The notes: generated from the letters alone by a model not told the origin. DNA of 64,000 nucleotides from [Phialemoniopsis] sp. UDSM-2020 (GCA_018873225.1 JAEILZ010000001.1:6696001-6760000); one strand, 5' to 3'. Numbered from the stretch's first letter, positions 1 through 11,067 are shown. Numbers and translations: made by a program.

Positions 1-165
1 GCTTACCCCAATCCAGTCCTTGATAAGGAAAGTCGAGCTTTTTTCTGACTTCTAGGTTTAAGCATTAGCAGCATGGAGTCAATTAGTCCCTACAATTCAC
101 AAGTCATCATGGAAGGTGAAAGACATAAGCAATCTGTTGGTATTGCTACTGCTCATTAAATGTCG

Positions 166-1939
166 CTACCTAATGACCGCGATAAGATTCGGCAGTGGCT
201 TCAAGTCCGGGTTGGTAAACATAGTGCGAGCTTGAATACTCTCCCACAGAGGTGTTGAGTAATATTGCTTCCATTCCTGCCCGTTTAGCCTTGACCGTTC
301 TAGGAACTCGGGGAATGTCATCGCAGAGACGACATTATCATCTTCAACCGAACGCAATGCGGCCGAGGCAAGTTGAATCCAGAAATAGGCCTTGGTCTCC
401 GAGTAGGGAGGTATACTTGGACTCACTGCCCTGTGCCGGATGGTCGATGTCTGCAGGGTCTCAAAAGCCTGCTTCACTACCACACCACGACGAACGCCTA
501 ACCTCGCGGCGCTTTGAGCAACTGTGAACCCGAATTCAAGTAGACGGCCAGAGTCGTCGGTTGTTGCTGGCGTGATGGCAACGTGGCTGCTTTCGTCTAT
601 ACCTCCAGCGGCAGGAGGGAATGGTTGGAGGTCTGGTGGGAGCCACGACTCTTTCGCCTTCGGAGAAAACATGAGGTCTTTCGAGTAGTAGTCATTCCAA
701 AGGCCAGAGTCCATAAGGCTTGGGCTGTTGGAGAGGACGTCGCCGAACTGGTCGCGAGTGGGAAAGCTGGACAATCCCAAATCTGTCTGATACATGGATG
801 CGGCTCGGAAGAGATGCAGAATCCAGAATATAGTCATAGTTCTATGACAGGAGAACAAAGGTCAGATATGAATCTCATATAGCGATTGAGTACATACCGA
901 TGGGTGGTGTTCCGGAATCTCTGAGGATTCGTTGCCCTGAGCCTTTCGAGATGCTCAATAAAAGCTTCGGAGTACTCGAAGATGCTGTTGGTGGATGGCA
1001 CTTGCTCAAGCATGACAAGGTACCCAGCTCTCAGATGAGCATAATGATCCCAAATCTCGAGTTCGCCCGAAACGAAGGCATCCCAAAAGGCAGTGGCGGG
1101 CAGGGATGTGGCTGCTGCGCCTTGAATTCTTGCTCTCAATTCCTGGTCGGAAGGCCGCTGCGAGACAACTTCCTGGGTGGTGCGTGGACTGGCTTGTCCA
1201 CTAGGCCGGCCTGCCGATGCAGATTTCGTTAACGTCATTTGGACCTCGTCCAGCATTGCATTTGTTTGGCTGCCATATTTTGCGCTGAAGCCTTGGAGGT
1301 TCAGAATCTTGAACGATATCTGCGGCTGATACCCAGAGGCAGCTTCGGTGAACTTGCTTGATATCTCTTCCAACAGCTTTTGCCGCTCGTTCGGGGAAAC
1401 GATGTCTTGTTTGTTCGGCAATAAGAATATAGTTTGAGCTTCCGCCTGTTTCAACATTTCCAAGGTTAATTTGAAGTCTTCTACTGCTTCATCTATGCGA
1501 TCCTGATCGGAGCAATCCAAGAGAAAGAGGCCAAAAGTTTCGTTTGTTATGTAGTGCCGTATTAACGGGCGCATCTGGTCGCAGCCTGTAGATGAAACCA
1601 AGGACATTGTCAGTTGTTCCAAGGCTATCCCGTGGCTTAAAATGAGTCCCACGCATCAAAGCAAAAGATGGAACCTACCACCGATATCCCATAGCTCAAA
1701 GCTTGAGCCGCTGTGGTGCGTGACTGTCTCGACATTGAAGCCTATGGTTGGAATAGTCTGGAAAGTCTTTCCAAGTTTCAACTGGTACAGGAGGGTCGTT
1801 TTCCCGCAATAATCGAGGCCCAGGATGACGCCACGGTATTGGTGGCCCTTGCCAAAGAGCCAACTACCCAGTCCTAGTCAAGGTCAGCTGATGCAAAGAT
1901 TTATGTAGGCCAGAGTTGGCGTGATTGTGGCTTACCCAT
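166..1939 (-). CDS. ARF-like small GTPase with long C-terminal extension
   Basis: Exons 1936-1939, 1679-1873, 898-1585 and 166-841 join in frame to a 520-aa protein. The 4-nt first exon (ATG G) restores an ARF-type start Met-Gly, a likely N-myristoylation site. The GTPase domain fills residues 1-180: P-loop GLDYCGKT (20-27), switch I PTIGFNVE (43-50), WDIGG (62-66) and NKQD (123-126). Ordinary ARFs have Gln right after the WDxGG motif; here it is Cys67, so intrinsic GTP hydrolysis may be weak. About 340 residues follow the GTPase fold, with FWDAF- and [12 protein letters not shown] segments that I cannot assign to a family. Membrane-linked GTP signalling or trafficking is the likely role by family; the function of the extension is unknown. 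The ARF call is certain, and the last intron (842-897) is supported by frame continuity. Confidence 0.85.
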
Positions 1940-2865
1940 CTTGATAATCCTTGCTTAGGATTGTATTTCTTTGAGAAGTTTTCATATAGATGAACTGTCA
2001 GCCGCACCAACATACACACGGGGAGAATAGTCTTTGAAGCATTGAACTGAACAACGTTTTCAGGCTCCAGAATTAACTAAACTAGGCAGTCAAGCCATGG
2101 TGTCTTCAAGTGGACTTTGGTGCTCCACGTGATCCGCTCCAGAAGTCTCAGACATACCTGCAACTCTCGTCACGAGCACTATGATCAGAGCAAATACTCC
2201 AATTCTGTGAGGATGCATTCATGCCACCTGATGAGGCTCCCATTTAGATGCGCCACTATTAGCAGCGTTATTTGCTCCAGCCGTGGCTACCATATTGCCA
2301 TCAACGTTGCAGTGTGGAGGCATGGTACTGAACAGATCAAGCTACCTCTCACCTCTATTGAATTTCCAGTGCAGAGAGGCTCTCAGGTTCTTAGAATATC
2401 TGACCCGGGCCCCGAAGATGTATTACTCGTAGTAAAACACATTTCGTGCCATGGTACCTGACAAGAACCTTGTTGTGCATGTGAGCCTCCCTTCCGGAAG
2501 AGCCCTGAGCTTACCGATCGGAGCATCGGGTGGTTCCCGGAGTGTGCCACTCCCTGCCGCAGCACTGCCCCCCCACTGACATCACGAAGCGTCGCACGGA
2601 GAGACCTGGCGCCTCTTCCCCGCATCGAGACCCCGCCCCGAGCGAATCCCATTAGAATGCCTTCCCATTCGGGCATTTCCACGCGGAGCTGTTTCGTTCG
2701 CTTACTAGGATCACGTAAATCCCGAGATCTGTTTCGCAAGACGTAGTGGTTAAATCTCATCTTGGCTGCGAGAGTCAACATCGTCAAAGTGCATCGCACC
2801 AGCATCTGATCCGTCTCGCAAGTGCAAAGTATCGCCCACCCCGAAGATAAATCTCATTAGCAGCC
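1940..2865. other. Intergenic, divergent promoter region
   Basis: This stretch lies between the start of the ARF-like gene (minus) and the start of the SDR gene (plus). Open frames at 2117-2461 (+) and 2383-2805 (-) show no domain, codon bias or splice continuation. I see no gene here; it should carry both promoters. Confidence 0.6.
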
Positions 2866-3758
2866 ATGATAGGAAGACTCGACGGCAAGGTCGCCATCGT
2901 CACCGGCGGCGCCTCCGGTTTCGGCAAGGGCGTGGCGGCCAAGTTCGCCGAGGAGGGCGCCAAGGTCATCATCGCGGACCTGTCGCAGGAGAACGGCGAG
3001 CCCGTGGCGCGCGAGCTGGGCTGCGACTTTGTCGTCGCCGACGTGACGAACCGCGACCACTGGAAGCAGCTGCTGCAGACGGCCGTCGACAAGCACGGCG
3101 GGCTCGACATCGTCGTCAACAACGCCGGCGCTTCGTACGCCAACAAGGCGACCGAGACGGTGACGGAGCGCGACTTTGACCTCTGCTTCAACGTCAACGT
3201 CAAGTCCATCTACCTGTCGGCGAGCGTCATCGTGCAGTACTTCCTCAACAACAAGCGGCCCGGCTGCTTCATCCAGATGGCGTCGACGGCGGGCACGCGC
3301 CCGCGGCCCGGGCTGACGTGGTATAACGCGTCCAAGGCGGCGGTCATCAACGCAAGCAAGACCATGGCGGTCGAGTATGGGCCCAAGCAAATCCGCTTCA
3401 ATACCGTCAGTCCCGTTGTGGGCAGCACGGGCATGTAAGTGAACGCCAGCCGCCTACATGCCAGTTTCCTCGGCAGAATTCAAACTGATTTCCATGCCAT
3501 CACAGGACTCATCTGTTCCTTGGAAAGCCGGACACCGAGGAGAACCGGGCGGGCTTCGTGTCTACGATCCCCATCGGCCGGCCATCCACGCCCAAGGACG
3601 TTGCCAACGCGTGCTGCTACTTGGCGAGCGACGAGGCAGAGTTTATCACTGGGGTAAATCTGGAGGTAGGCTGCCTAGGTACCCAGATGGAACAGCCACA
3701 AGTCTCAATACTGACAATACCTTCTCTAATCTAGGTCGACGGTGGCCGGTGTGTGTAG
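2866..3758 (+). CDS. Short-chain dehydrogenase/reductase (classical SDR)
   Basis: Exons 2866-3434, 3506-3665 and 3735-3758 give a 250-aa NAD(P)-dependent oxidoreductase. It has the Rossmann motif TGGASGFG at residues 13-20, NNAG in the middle, Ser in MASTAG, and the catalytic Tyr-x3-Lys in YNASK; the end VNLEVDGGRCV is the usual SDR C-terminus. The length matches the 250-aa classical SDR family (3-oxoacyl-ACP reductase and sugar/alcohol dehydrogenase-like members). The substrate is not determinable. It is the first of three same-strand, GC-rich genes with the aldehyde dehydrogenase at 4352 and the DapA-family gene at 6745, so an oxidation step in the same small catabolic route is plausible. 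The final exon is only 24 nt but is required for the normal C-terminus. Confidence 0.9.
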
Positions 3759-4351
3759 CGGGATCGTCTGTTTGGTGTAGCACGTCCTCAGGGTTCTGAG
3801 TGATGAGGTGACGTCAGGGGAGCGCAATATGTAACTCACGATACTTCAAATTGAAAAGAATTCTAGTGAATACATTCCATCCGTAATGCCTCGCAGCACC
3901 TGAGCCTAAAGGCCCTCGAGCTCATGATACCAATGTGAATCATTCCACCTTGCTTTGGGTGCCGAACACTCATGCCGAGTGAAACCGCCCGTGAGCTGAA
4001 GCGGCCGAAGCCGGCGATCCTTAGCGGGCAGCTCGGTATTACTTTAGCGGACCTCAGCGTGTCTAGCCACTGTGTTCTCCACTAAACGGCCGCCCAACCC
4101 CGCGCCGAACACGCCCCCATACGTACATGTAGTGACAGGGAAGTTTCGAGTGGAGGAAGGACAGTGGAGCGTGCCACAACATCATCACCGTTCATTCGGG
4201 CAACATCAATACGACACGGACCCGGCAGCCAAGACACTCCCCAAGGAGACCAGTCATATACTCACCGGAATCTGAAGCAGTTTCATCGACGAATAGTTAC
4301 GATTACCTGACTGTTACCAACTCGGCAAGCAAACGAGGCAAAACAGCAAGC
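3759..4351. other. Intergenic
   Basis: This holds the 3' side of the SDR and the presumed promoter of the aldehyde dehydrogenase. Several CGG/CCG triplets lie at 3990-4060, which could serve Zn2Cys6 regulators but are not diagnostic. No gene is seen. Confidence 0.55.
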
Positions 4352-5928
4352 ATGCCGTCCACCATCCACTCCGTGGAGCCCGTGCCTCCCTTCGAGCTCC
4401 AGGACCCGACCCTGCTCAAGACACAATGCCACGTCAACGGCAACTGGGTCCCCGCCAAGTCCAAGAAGAACTTCCAAGTTATCGACCCGGGCACCGGCAA
4501 GCCCTGGGCCCAGTGCCCGGACTGCGGCGCCGACGACGTCGAGCCCGCCGTCCAGGCCGCCCACGCCGCCTTCGCGACCTACTCGCGCACGACGCCGCGC
4601 CGCCGCGCCCAGCTCGTGCTCGAGTGGCACCGCCTGATCCAGGCCTCGCGCGAGGACGTCGCCCGCATCCTCGTCCACGAGACCGGCAAGCCGCTCGCCG
4701 AGGCCCTGGGCGAGGTCGACTACGCGCTGACCTTTGTGTGGTGGTTCGCCGGCGAGGCTGAGAGGGCGCACCAGGGCACCACCGTCGTGTCGGCCATCCC
4801 CGGCCGCAGGGCCATGGTCATCAAGCAGCCCATCGGCGTCGTGGCGGCGCTGGTGCCGTGGAACTTCCCCGTCGCCTTGATGCTGCGCAAGGCCGCTGCC
4901 GCGCTCGCTGCCGGCTGCACCATGGTTATCAAGCCGTCGCCCGAGACACCGCTCACGTCTCTCGCCCTCGTAGAGCTGGCTGTGCGCGCCGGTATCCCTA
5001 CAGGTGCACTGGGCGTTCTGACGACGAGCCTAGGAAACACGCCGGCCGTGGCCGAGGCGCTGAGTGTGCATGATCTCGTCAAGGTGGTCAGCTTCACGGG
5101 CAGCACCAGGGTCGGCAAGCTGATCGCTCAAATATGTGCCAAGAACCTCAAGCGAACCGTTCTCGAGCTCGGCGGCAACTGCCCCTTCATCGTGTTCGAC
5201 GACGCCAACGTGGACCAGGCCATCGAGCAGTTCATGGCGCTCAAGTGGAGGCACGCAGGGCAGGCATGCGTGTCGGCAAACCGACTCTACGTGCAGAGCG
5301 GCATCTACGACTCCTTTGTGCAGAAGGTCGTGGCTAAGACCCGCCAGCTCAAGGTCGGGCACGGCATGGAGGAAGGCACGACGATGGGCGCCTTGACGAC
5401 TCCGCAGTCACTCGACCGAGCCGAAGAGATGTTTGCCGACGCAGTTGCCAAGGGTGCAAAGGTAGTACTCGGCAGTGGTAAGCGGGCGGGCTCTGATGGA
5501 TACTTCTATGACCCCACGATCGTGGTTGATGCCCAGGACGATATGAAGATCAGTAACGAAGAGATCTTCACCCCACTGCTCGGCATCTCCAGGTTCGAGA
5601 CGGAAGAAGAGGTAGTTGAGAGGGCGAACAACACCCCGCTGGGGCTGACGAGTTATGTCTTTACCAAGAATGTTGATCGGCTGTGGCGGATGTTCGAGAA
5701 TCTGCAGGCGGGCATGATCGGTCTGGTAGGTTTATGGCCTTGACCCCCGCGTAGTGACAGTTGCTGACATGTCGCATCGGACAGAACACCGGCAACAATT
5801 CCTCTGCGGAGGCGCCGTTCGGGGGCATCAAGGAGAGCGGGCATGGCAAGGAGAGTGGCAAGGACATTGCCCTGGATGAGTTCTTTGTCACCAAGACGGG
5901 GACCTTGACTGTCGAGGGACACTACTGA
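4352..5928 (+). CDS. Succinate-semialdehyde dehydrogenase-like aldehyde dehydrogenase
   Basis: Exons 4352-5725 and 5785-5928 give 505 aa, normal for the ALDH superfamily. It shows the cofactor region VPWNFP, KPSPETP, FTGST, the general-base Glu in LELGGN and the catalytic Cys in HAGQACVSANR. The second exon supplies NTG...SAEAPFGGIKESG, the ending typical of succinate-semialdehyde dehydrogenases. By family it oxidises a semialdehyde (succinic or 2-oxoglutaric) to the acid with NAD(P)+. The N-terminus has no clear mitochondrial presequence, so a cytosolic location is likely. Codon use is strongly biased to C/G-ending codons, as in the neighbouring DapA gene. Without the intron the frame would end in a false stop at about 5743. 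Confidence 0.92.
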
Positions 5929-6744
5929 CGATCTCCACTTACGAGTGCGAGGTGCTGCAAGGGATTACTAGCTGGGAAGGTGTCTGTCTGTCGACCTGAC
6001 GGTTCCAGAAATAGAGTTAGTAAAAGTATCATGGCAATTGGTGGACACGATGCGGTTCAGTCGAGATCCATCAACCCACCCCCGTTTCGGTAAACTTTTC
6101 CACCGGGAAATGCCCGATGGGAAATCTCTGGGACACACGCCCGAGGTCGGAAATGGCAAGAGATCAGGAGACATGCTTCTAATACCAATTGAACCACGTT
6201 TAGGTAAACCCGAGTCCCTCCTCATTGTATTCATTACGTGGTTTTCCTGACTGCCGTGCGGGGTGAGAGCCCATTCCACAGCGCCGGTCCAGCGTCCTAC
6301 TCCCCTTCAGGTGAGAAAGGAGCCGCTTATCCAAGGTAATCCGCCCTCCCCGGTGGAGTTTGCCCCATAGACCTAGCCTCATAGCTTATCCCCAAAGCTC
6401 TCTCGTAAACCGGGTTTGCGGAGACGGTTACCTGACTCGGGCCAAGTCTAGTATCCTAGCGTGGGGGTCACATTCTGGGAAGGAGGAGGCTCTCTTCTTT
6501 GCTCGGTTTGTGTGTGTGTGGGAGGGGGTGCGGACCACACAGTGGCGAAGGGTTCGGCCACCGTCATGATTTTAGCTGGTGTTAGTTTTGCGGGCATAGC
6601 TTGGGAGCCAGCGGGAAGTATAAAGCTAGTTGGGACGCTTCCCGCCAAAGAGGAGAAAAGAGGAGGTTCTGACGTGGGTATTAAGACAGAAGTATATCTG
6701 GCCGGTCCCAGAGGAATAAGATTCCCACAAGTCCGTCACCTACA
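5929..6744. other. Intergenic; promoter of the DapA-family gene
   Basis: No gene is seen. A TATA-like element lies at 6619-6625, about 120 bp before the next start codon. A GT-rich tract (6508-6520) followed by a purine-rich run is low complexity. Confidence 0.55.
6619..6625 (+). promoter_or_regulatory. TATA-like box upstream of the DapA-family gene
   Basis: TATAAAG lies about 120 bp 5' of the ATG at 6745, a usual fungal distance. Functional status is inferred from position only. Confidence 0.4.
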
Positions 6745-7794
6745 ATGCCTCCCTCCGCCTCAGGCTACACTTCCAACTCCAACGGCCATCACCGCGGCGG
6801 CGACACTGCTACCACCGGCAACATGTCCTCATCCCCCAGGCCGCTGGAGCGGGGCGTCTACGTCCCCACGGTCGCCTTCTTCACCCCGGACGACGAGATC
6901 GACGAGCAGACGACCCGCACACACGCCGTCAACCTCGCCCGGGCCGGCGTCGCGGGCCTCGTCACCCACGGCTCCAACGGCGAGGCCGTGCACCTCGACC
7001 ACGCCGAGCGCGCCCTCGTCACGCGCGCCACCCGCGAAGCCCTCGACGCCGCGGGCTTCGAGTCCCTCCCCGTCATTGTCGGCTGCGGCGCCCAGAGCAC
7101 CCGCGAGACGGTCCGGCTGTGCCGCGACGCCGCGCGCGCTGGCGGTGACGCCGTGCTCGTCCTGCCGCCCGCATACTACGGCCCTTTGCTCACGACTGAG
7201 CTCATCCTGCGCCACTTCCGCGCCGTCGCCGACGCGAGCCCGCTGCCCGTCCTCGTGTACAACTACCCGGGGGCCTGCAGCGGGCTGGACCTCTCGTCCG
7301 ACGCCGTCCTCGCGCTCGCCGAGCACCCCAACATCCGGGGCGTCAAGCTGACGTGCGGCAACACGGGCAAGCTCGCGCGCGTCGTCGACGGCGTGGCCAG
7401 GCTCGTGGCGGCGGGCAAGCGGGCGGCCGGGACGTGGCGGACGTTCGGCGGCAGCGCCGACTTTACGATCCAGGGGCTCGCGGCGGGCGGCGACGGCATC
7501 ATCGCGGGCAGCGCGAACCTGGCGCCGCGCGCCTGCGCCGAGGTCATGCGCCTCTGGGAGGCGGGCAAGCACGCGCAGGCGCGCGAGATGCAGGCCGTCG
7601 TGGCGCGCGGGGACTGGACCATGATCCAGGGCGGGTTCGTGTCGGTGAAGGTCGGGCTGCAAAAGTACTGCGGGTACGGCGGGGACCCGAGGTTGCCGTG
7701 CGCGCTGCCCGAGGGCGAGGCGCGGGCGCGGCAGGAGGACGGATTCGCGGAGATGATGGAGCTGGAGAGGAGGTTAGCTTCGTCGGCGTCGTGA
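6745..7794 (+). CDS. DapA-family (dihydrodipicolinate synthase-like) aldolase/dehydratase
   Basis: This is an intronless 349-aa protein. After a Ser/Gly-rich N-terminal tail (1-30) it has a complete TIM-barrel of the class I aldolase DapA/NanA family: THGSNGEA (the G-x-x-G-E pyruvate/keto-acid binding loop), the catalytic Tyr in VYNYPGA, and the Schiff-base Lys in GVKLTCGN. In fungi such proteins act as 4-hydroxy-2-oxoglutarate or 2-keto-3-deoxy-sugar-acid aldolases or dehydratases rather than in lysine synthesis, which fungi make by the aminoadipate route. The semialdehyde dehydrogenase directly upstream fits a pathway ending in a keto-acid semialdehyde. The gene is exceptionally GC-rich, with almost every third base C or G. 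A second ATG at residue 27 is possible as the true start. The exact substrate is unknown. Confidence 0.9.
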   Translation: MPPSASGYTSNSNGHHRGGDTATTGNMSSSPRPLERGVYVPTVAFFTPDDEIDEQTTRTHAVNLARAGVAGLVTHGSNGEAVHLDHAERALVTRATREALDAAGFESLPVIVGCGAQSTRETVRLCRDAARAGGDAVLVLPPAYYGPLLTTELILRHFRAVADASPLPVLVYNYPGACSGLDLSSDAVLALAEHPNIRGVKLTCGNTGKLARVVDGVARLVAAGKRAAGTWRTFGGSADFTIQGLAAGGDGIIAGSANLAPRACAEVMRLWEAGKHAQAREMQAVVARGDWTMIQGGFVSVKVGLQKYCGYGGDPRLPCALPEGEARARQEDGFAEMMELERRLASSAS

Positions 7795-8709
7795 GGGGGA
7801 TAGAGTTTGTGAGGGCGAGGACAGCTCAACATACGTTCTTGTCTCTTATCGTGGCCTGGCTATGACGGCTGGGTTATGGTATATACTAATTGAATAATAC
7901 GTTATATGTTTATACAGCTGTGATTGCCCACTGTTATGTGTGTGTTAGTCAGCTTCGTCAGCTTTGGTATGTTTTGTCCGTGTTATTAAGATTACCCGGA
8001 GCAGGGAGTATGCCCTCGTGAAGGAACAGGCTTGAACAACCACTCTGTGCAGATGCTCATCAGAATCATCCCATGAGGGCATGTGGCACGAGAAAACCCC
8101 CACAGCTCCCGGGACAGTGTGACGTGACTTGATCATTACCGGCAGAGAGCTGTCAAAGCTTGTCTTCCGGCCAATCGCACCATGTCCGGGGGGTGTTACT
8201 GCAGAAGCCGGCTTTTGACAGCTACGGAGCCAGCCTACGACTTTATCCCGACAACCTTAGCCTGATCACTCTGGGAATTAGCCAGCGATCTTATAAGAAA
8301 CGAGATATAAATATGCGTCAATCGATTGGCGTCTGCCTCCAACAACGATCTGCCGATATGAGCATCTGGGGAAATCGGACACCTTATGTCGTCAAATTGA
8401 GGGGGCGATGCTACGACAGGGTATCAGGGGTGAAGGTTATATCTGATCTGCTACCGAGAGGAGAAATTGACCAGCTCAGGCCCAAAGACCTCGTTACGCG
8501 ATGATGTGTTCTCGGCCCTGATTGTTAATTTAAGCATCTGCGGCCGTTCCGCAGCTGCACCTCCGAGAACCAGGGCTAAGAATTGGGATCTGGCCCCTAT
8601 ATAGTAGTGTCCTCTCCTTCCGGCTGTGTGACGGCAGCTGGTGTACGGCTTTGCACCAATGCTTCACCAATCTCCGCTCTACAGGTTGTAACAGCAAAGT
8701 ATCGCCATA
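7795..8709. other. Intergenic
   Basis: AT-richer DNA between the DapA-family gene and the lectin gene. The open frame at 8160-8504 has no recognisable domain or codon bias. The lectin promoter lies at the right end (TATA-like at 8598). No gene is called. Confidence 0.5.
8598..8604 (+). promoter_or_regulatory. TATA-like box of the secreted lectin gene
   Basis: TATATAG is followed by a CT-rich stretch (8609-8625), 112 bp before the ATG at 8710: the usual layout of strongly expressed fungal genes. Confidence 0.45.
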
Positions 8710-9390
8710 ATGTTGTCATACTCGCTCGTGATGCTCGCGCTCGCCGCGACTGGCTTCGCCCAGGCTCCTGAGGGGTACCGCACCGTGTACATCACCTCGA
8801 ACGTGGACAAGAAGTTTGTTGTGCAGCCAAAGACCGCGACTGCCGGCAGCACCCTCGTTGTGTATGCGCCCCGGCTCCGAGCCAAGACCCGCAGGGACCG
8901 AACTAACAGTTCAACAGGCAGACCTTGAGCAACAAGCCCGAGCAGCAGTGGTACTTGACTACTGGCAAGAGCAAGATCCAGCTCGCGGGTACCACTCTCT
9001 GTATGGATGCCGGTGCCAAGAGTAAGACCCGCCCGAAGCCTTGTTATATCAGTAGCATGGATAGCTGACTGCCGGACTACAGGCAACTGGAAGGATATGG
9101 CCAACATCACGCTCAAGGAGTGCTCCGACACAGAGGACGGCCAGAAGTGGAACGTCATGGCCGACGGCCGTATTGCTGTCGAGCTGTCCAGCCCTCGTAA
9201 GTCCACTCATTTAGTGCCCTTCTGTTAAATGTCCGGTTGCTAATGACATGATACAGAGGAGTGCATTGACCTCCAGTACATGCGCGCCACCGCCAACAAC
9301 CCGGTCGGTCTCTATGCCTGCGCCGGTCTCGGCAACACTGGAGCGGCGGACAAGGGTATCAACTGGCCTCTCGTTGACGTCACCCCGTAA
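8710..9390 (+). CDS. Small secreted protein with ricin-B-type beta-trefoil lectin fold
   Basis: Exons 8710-8861, 8918-9021, 9083-9196 and 9257-9390 make 167 aa. The first 18 residues are a signal peptide (hydrophobic LVMLALAATGFA then AQA cleavage site). The mature part of about 150 residues shows beta-trefoil hallmarks: QQW and QKW (QxW-type), LCMDAG and a final C-D/L-rich repeat, with conserved cysteines. The family binds carbohydrates, so an extracellular or wall-associated sugar-binding role is likely; no catalytic or toxin domain is present. The three introns are 56-61 bp with good GTAAG/AG borders, and all frames join exactly. Confidence 0.85.
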
Positions 9391-9570
9391 GAGAAGCATG
9401 GTAATGCAAGTGAGACCTGGTTGGGGAACGAATGGACTACCTGTAAATAGCCATTCAGAGATAAAAGCCATCCATGGTTGTTGTATCACGTTTAAGACTG
9501 CATTGTGCAGTATGGCCTATGCGGTTTCAGAAAAACTGTACAGAATTCGATGGCCACTGTCTGCCCATGT

Positions 9571-11067
9571 TCATTCTCCACTGATCTCGAACGACCCTGA
9601 CCAGAAAGGGTGACTCGGCCCCAATTCCAGCACAACGACAGGTATGTTGCGGTAGTCGTCCTTCTGCCCTACGATCTGTTCTAATTCTTTGGTCACACCC
9701 GAAAGCTGATGGAGCCAGCCGCCGTTTGGGCTTCCAGCGAGATCTGCGAGGATGTCAGGAAGCTCTCTGAGCAGCATCCGATCAAGCCGGTCGTGCAGGT
9801 GGGCCAGGGACTTGGAACTCGAGGTCCAGTACACAAAGATGTGCTGGTTTGTAAATAGAAATCTGTCCTTCAGGGCGCGCCGTATCATGGACCTCCACGC
9901 ATCCCCCTCGGCGCTTTTGGGATGTCCACACGCGACGATTGTGTCTTTTACCTCCTGAACGTATTGAGGCCGATCTGCAAGCAAGCCCATCAAGAAGTCC
10001 AGAAGCCCTTCGTCGTTGCCTCCATTCGCCGTCAGCCGCCGCTTGATACGCTCAATCTCATCGAGCCACACGCTCGTCACGACGCGTGGCCTCTGCCAAT
10101 CGACACAACCCTTCTGAGAGCACGTCTTTTGACATTCTTCAGTGCACGGGTTATGCCCATCACGCAAGCTGGAACAGTGTAATTCGCACTTCGGATCACA
10201 CTCGTGAAATGATGCGAGCAGCTTACTGCTCTGCACGTAATACTCGGCCCGCCTCTTGAGCGATTCGTCCGGTGCCGGCAGCGCTCCGAGACCGATCGCG
10301 TCCGTCATGGGGATCTGGTTGTGCACGCCGTTGAAGTACTTTGCCATCAGCGAGCTGTGCTCGAATCGCAGACAGGTCCCGCTCAGGAACCAGGCATTGT
10401 ACGTGAAGGGGACCCGCTCATGCTCCAGGTCCTCGCGCGACCCGGGCTCAAACGTCGCAGGGAACTTGCTACCACGCCTGTGCTCTACAGGCGTCTCATC
10501 GACGCTAATGGTCCCAAATGGAAAGTGACACATGTCGCGCTCGACTCGAGAGCCACGGGTCGTCCTCCGGATGCCGCTTGGAGACAAACTGATTGGTGCC
10601 GAGTCCTTGTAGATGCGGAATAGGTTGATGATATGACACATGGCTGGCCCCTCGACGATGAGGCTCGCGACCTGGATGCTAGGGTCGATCGTCTTGGAAG
10701 GGACTTTCCAGGCTAGGACGCCCTTGCCCGGCCGTATATTGAGAGCGTACAGAAGCTGAGCCCATGCGAGGCTTGAGTCGCACTGACCCTCCGGCTTGGG
10801 GTGGCCCTCCTCGTTGACAAGGTGCTCTTCGAAGGCCGCGGTGCGGAGCACGGGCTGGAGCCAGCGGCCCTGCGCGTCGACGGCCTCGGCGGCCCACTCG
10901 CCGAGCTTTGCGCGGTACTCGGTCGCCACGGAGTGCTTGGACCAGAGACCCGAGAGGGGCCGGCCGACGAGATCAACAAATGCCGACGCGAAGGTCACGG
11001 TTGATTGGCCGTCGGCGATCACTTGGCCGTATGACGTGCCGTTCGGCTTGCTGCCCTCCTCGGCCAT
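9571..11067 (-). CDS. Unknown 498-aa fungal protein with Cys-rich segment
   Basis: This is a single-exon frame of 498 aa with normal codon use. I do not recognise a family. It has no signal peptide and no obvious membrane segments. A Cys/His-rich stretch around residues 290-330 (CDPKCELHC, CTEECQKTC, CSQKGC spaced motifs) could bind zinc or form disulfides. The region after it is rich in charged helices and ends in a hydrophobic VVVLELG segment. It sits 339 bp downstream of the NACHT gene, on the same strand, and near a HET gene, so a link to self/non-self recognition is possible but purely positional. Confidence 0.65.
   Translation of the reverse strand: MAEEGSKPNGTSYGQVIADGQSTVTFASAFVDLVGRPLSGLWSKHSVATEYRAKLGEWAAEAVDAQGRWLQPVLRTAAFEEHLVNEEGHPKPEGQCDSSLAWAQLLYALNIRPGKGVLAWKVPSKTIDPSIQVASLIVEGPAMCHIINLFRIYKDSAPISLSPSGIRRTTRGSRVERDMCHFPFGTISVDETPVEHRRGSKFPATFEPGSREDLEHERVPFTYNAWFLSGTCLRFEHSSLMAKYFNGVHNQIPMTDAIGLGALPAPDESLKRRAEYYVQSSKLLASFHECDPKCELHCSSLRDGHNPCTEECQKTCSQKGCVDWQRPRVVTSVWLDEIERIKRRLTANGGNDEGLLDFLMGLLADRPQYVQEVKDTIVACGHPKSAEGDAWRSMIRRALKDRFLFTNQHIFVYWTSSSKSLAHLHDRLDRMLLRELPDILADLAGSPNGGWLHQLSGVTKELEQIVGQKDDYRNIPVVVLELGPSHPFWSGSFEISGE

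Noticed and set aside
2383..2805. 140-aa minus-strand frame in the SDR promoter
   Set aside because: No domain, no splice continuation, Arg/Ser-rich; not convincing as a gene.
2857..3390. 177-aa minus-strand frame
   Set aside because: Antisense shadow of SDR exon 1.
6461..7351. 296-aa plus-strand frame
   Set aside because: Runs through the promoter and then lies out of frame over the DapA-family gene; Ser/Pro/Arg-rich shadow.
6829..7662. 277-aa open frame on the minus strand
   Set aside because: Antisense shadow of the GC-rich DapA-family gene; Arg/Ala/Gly-rich text without domain.
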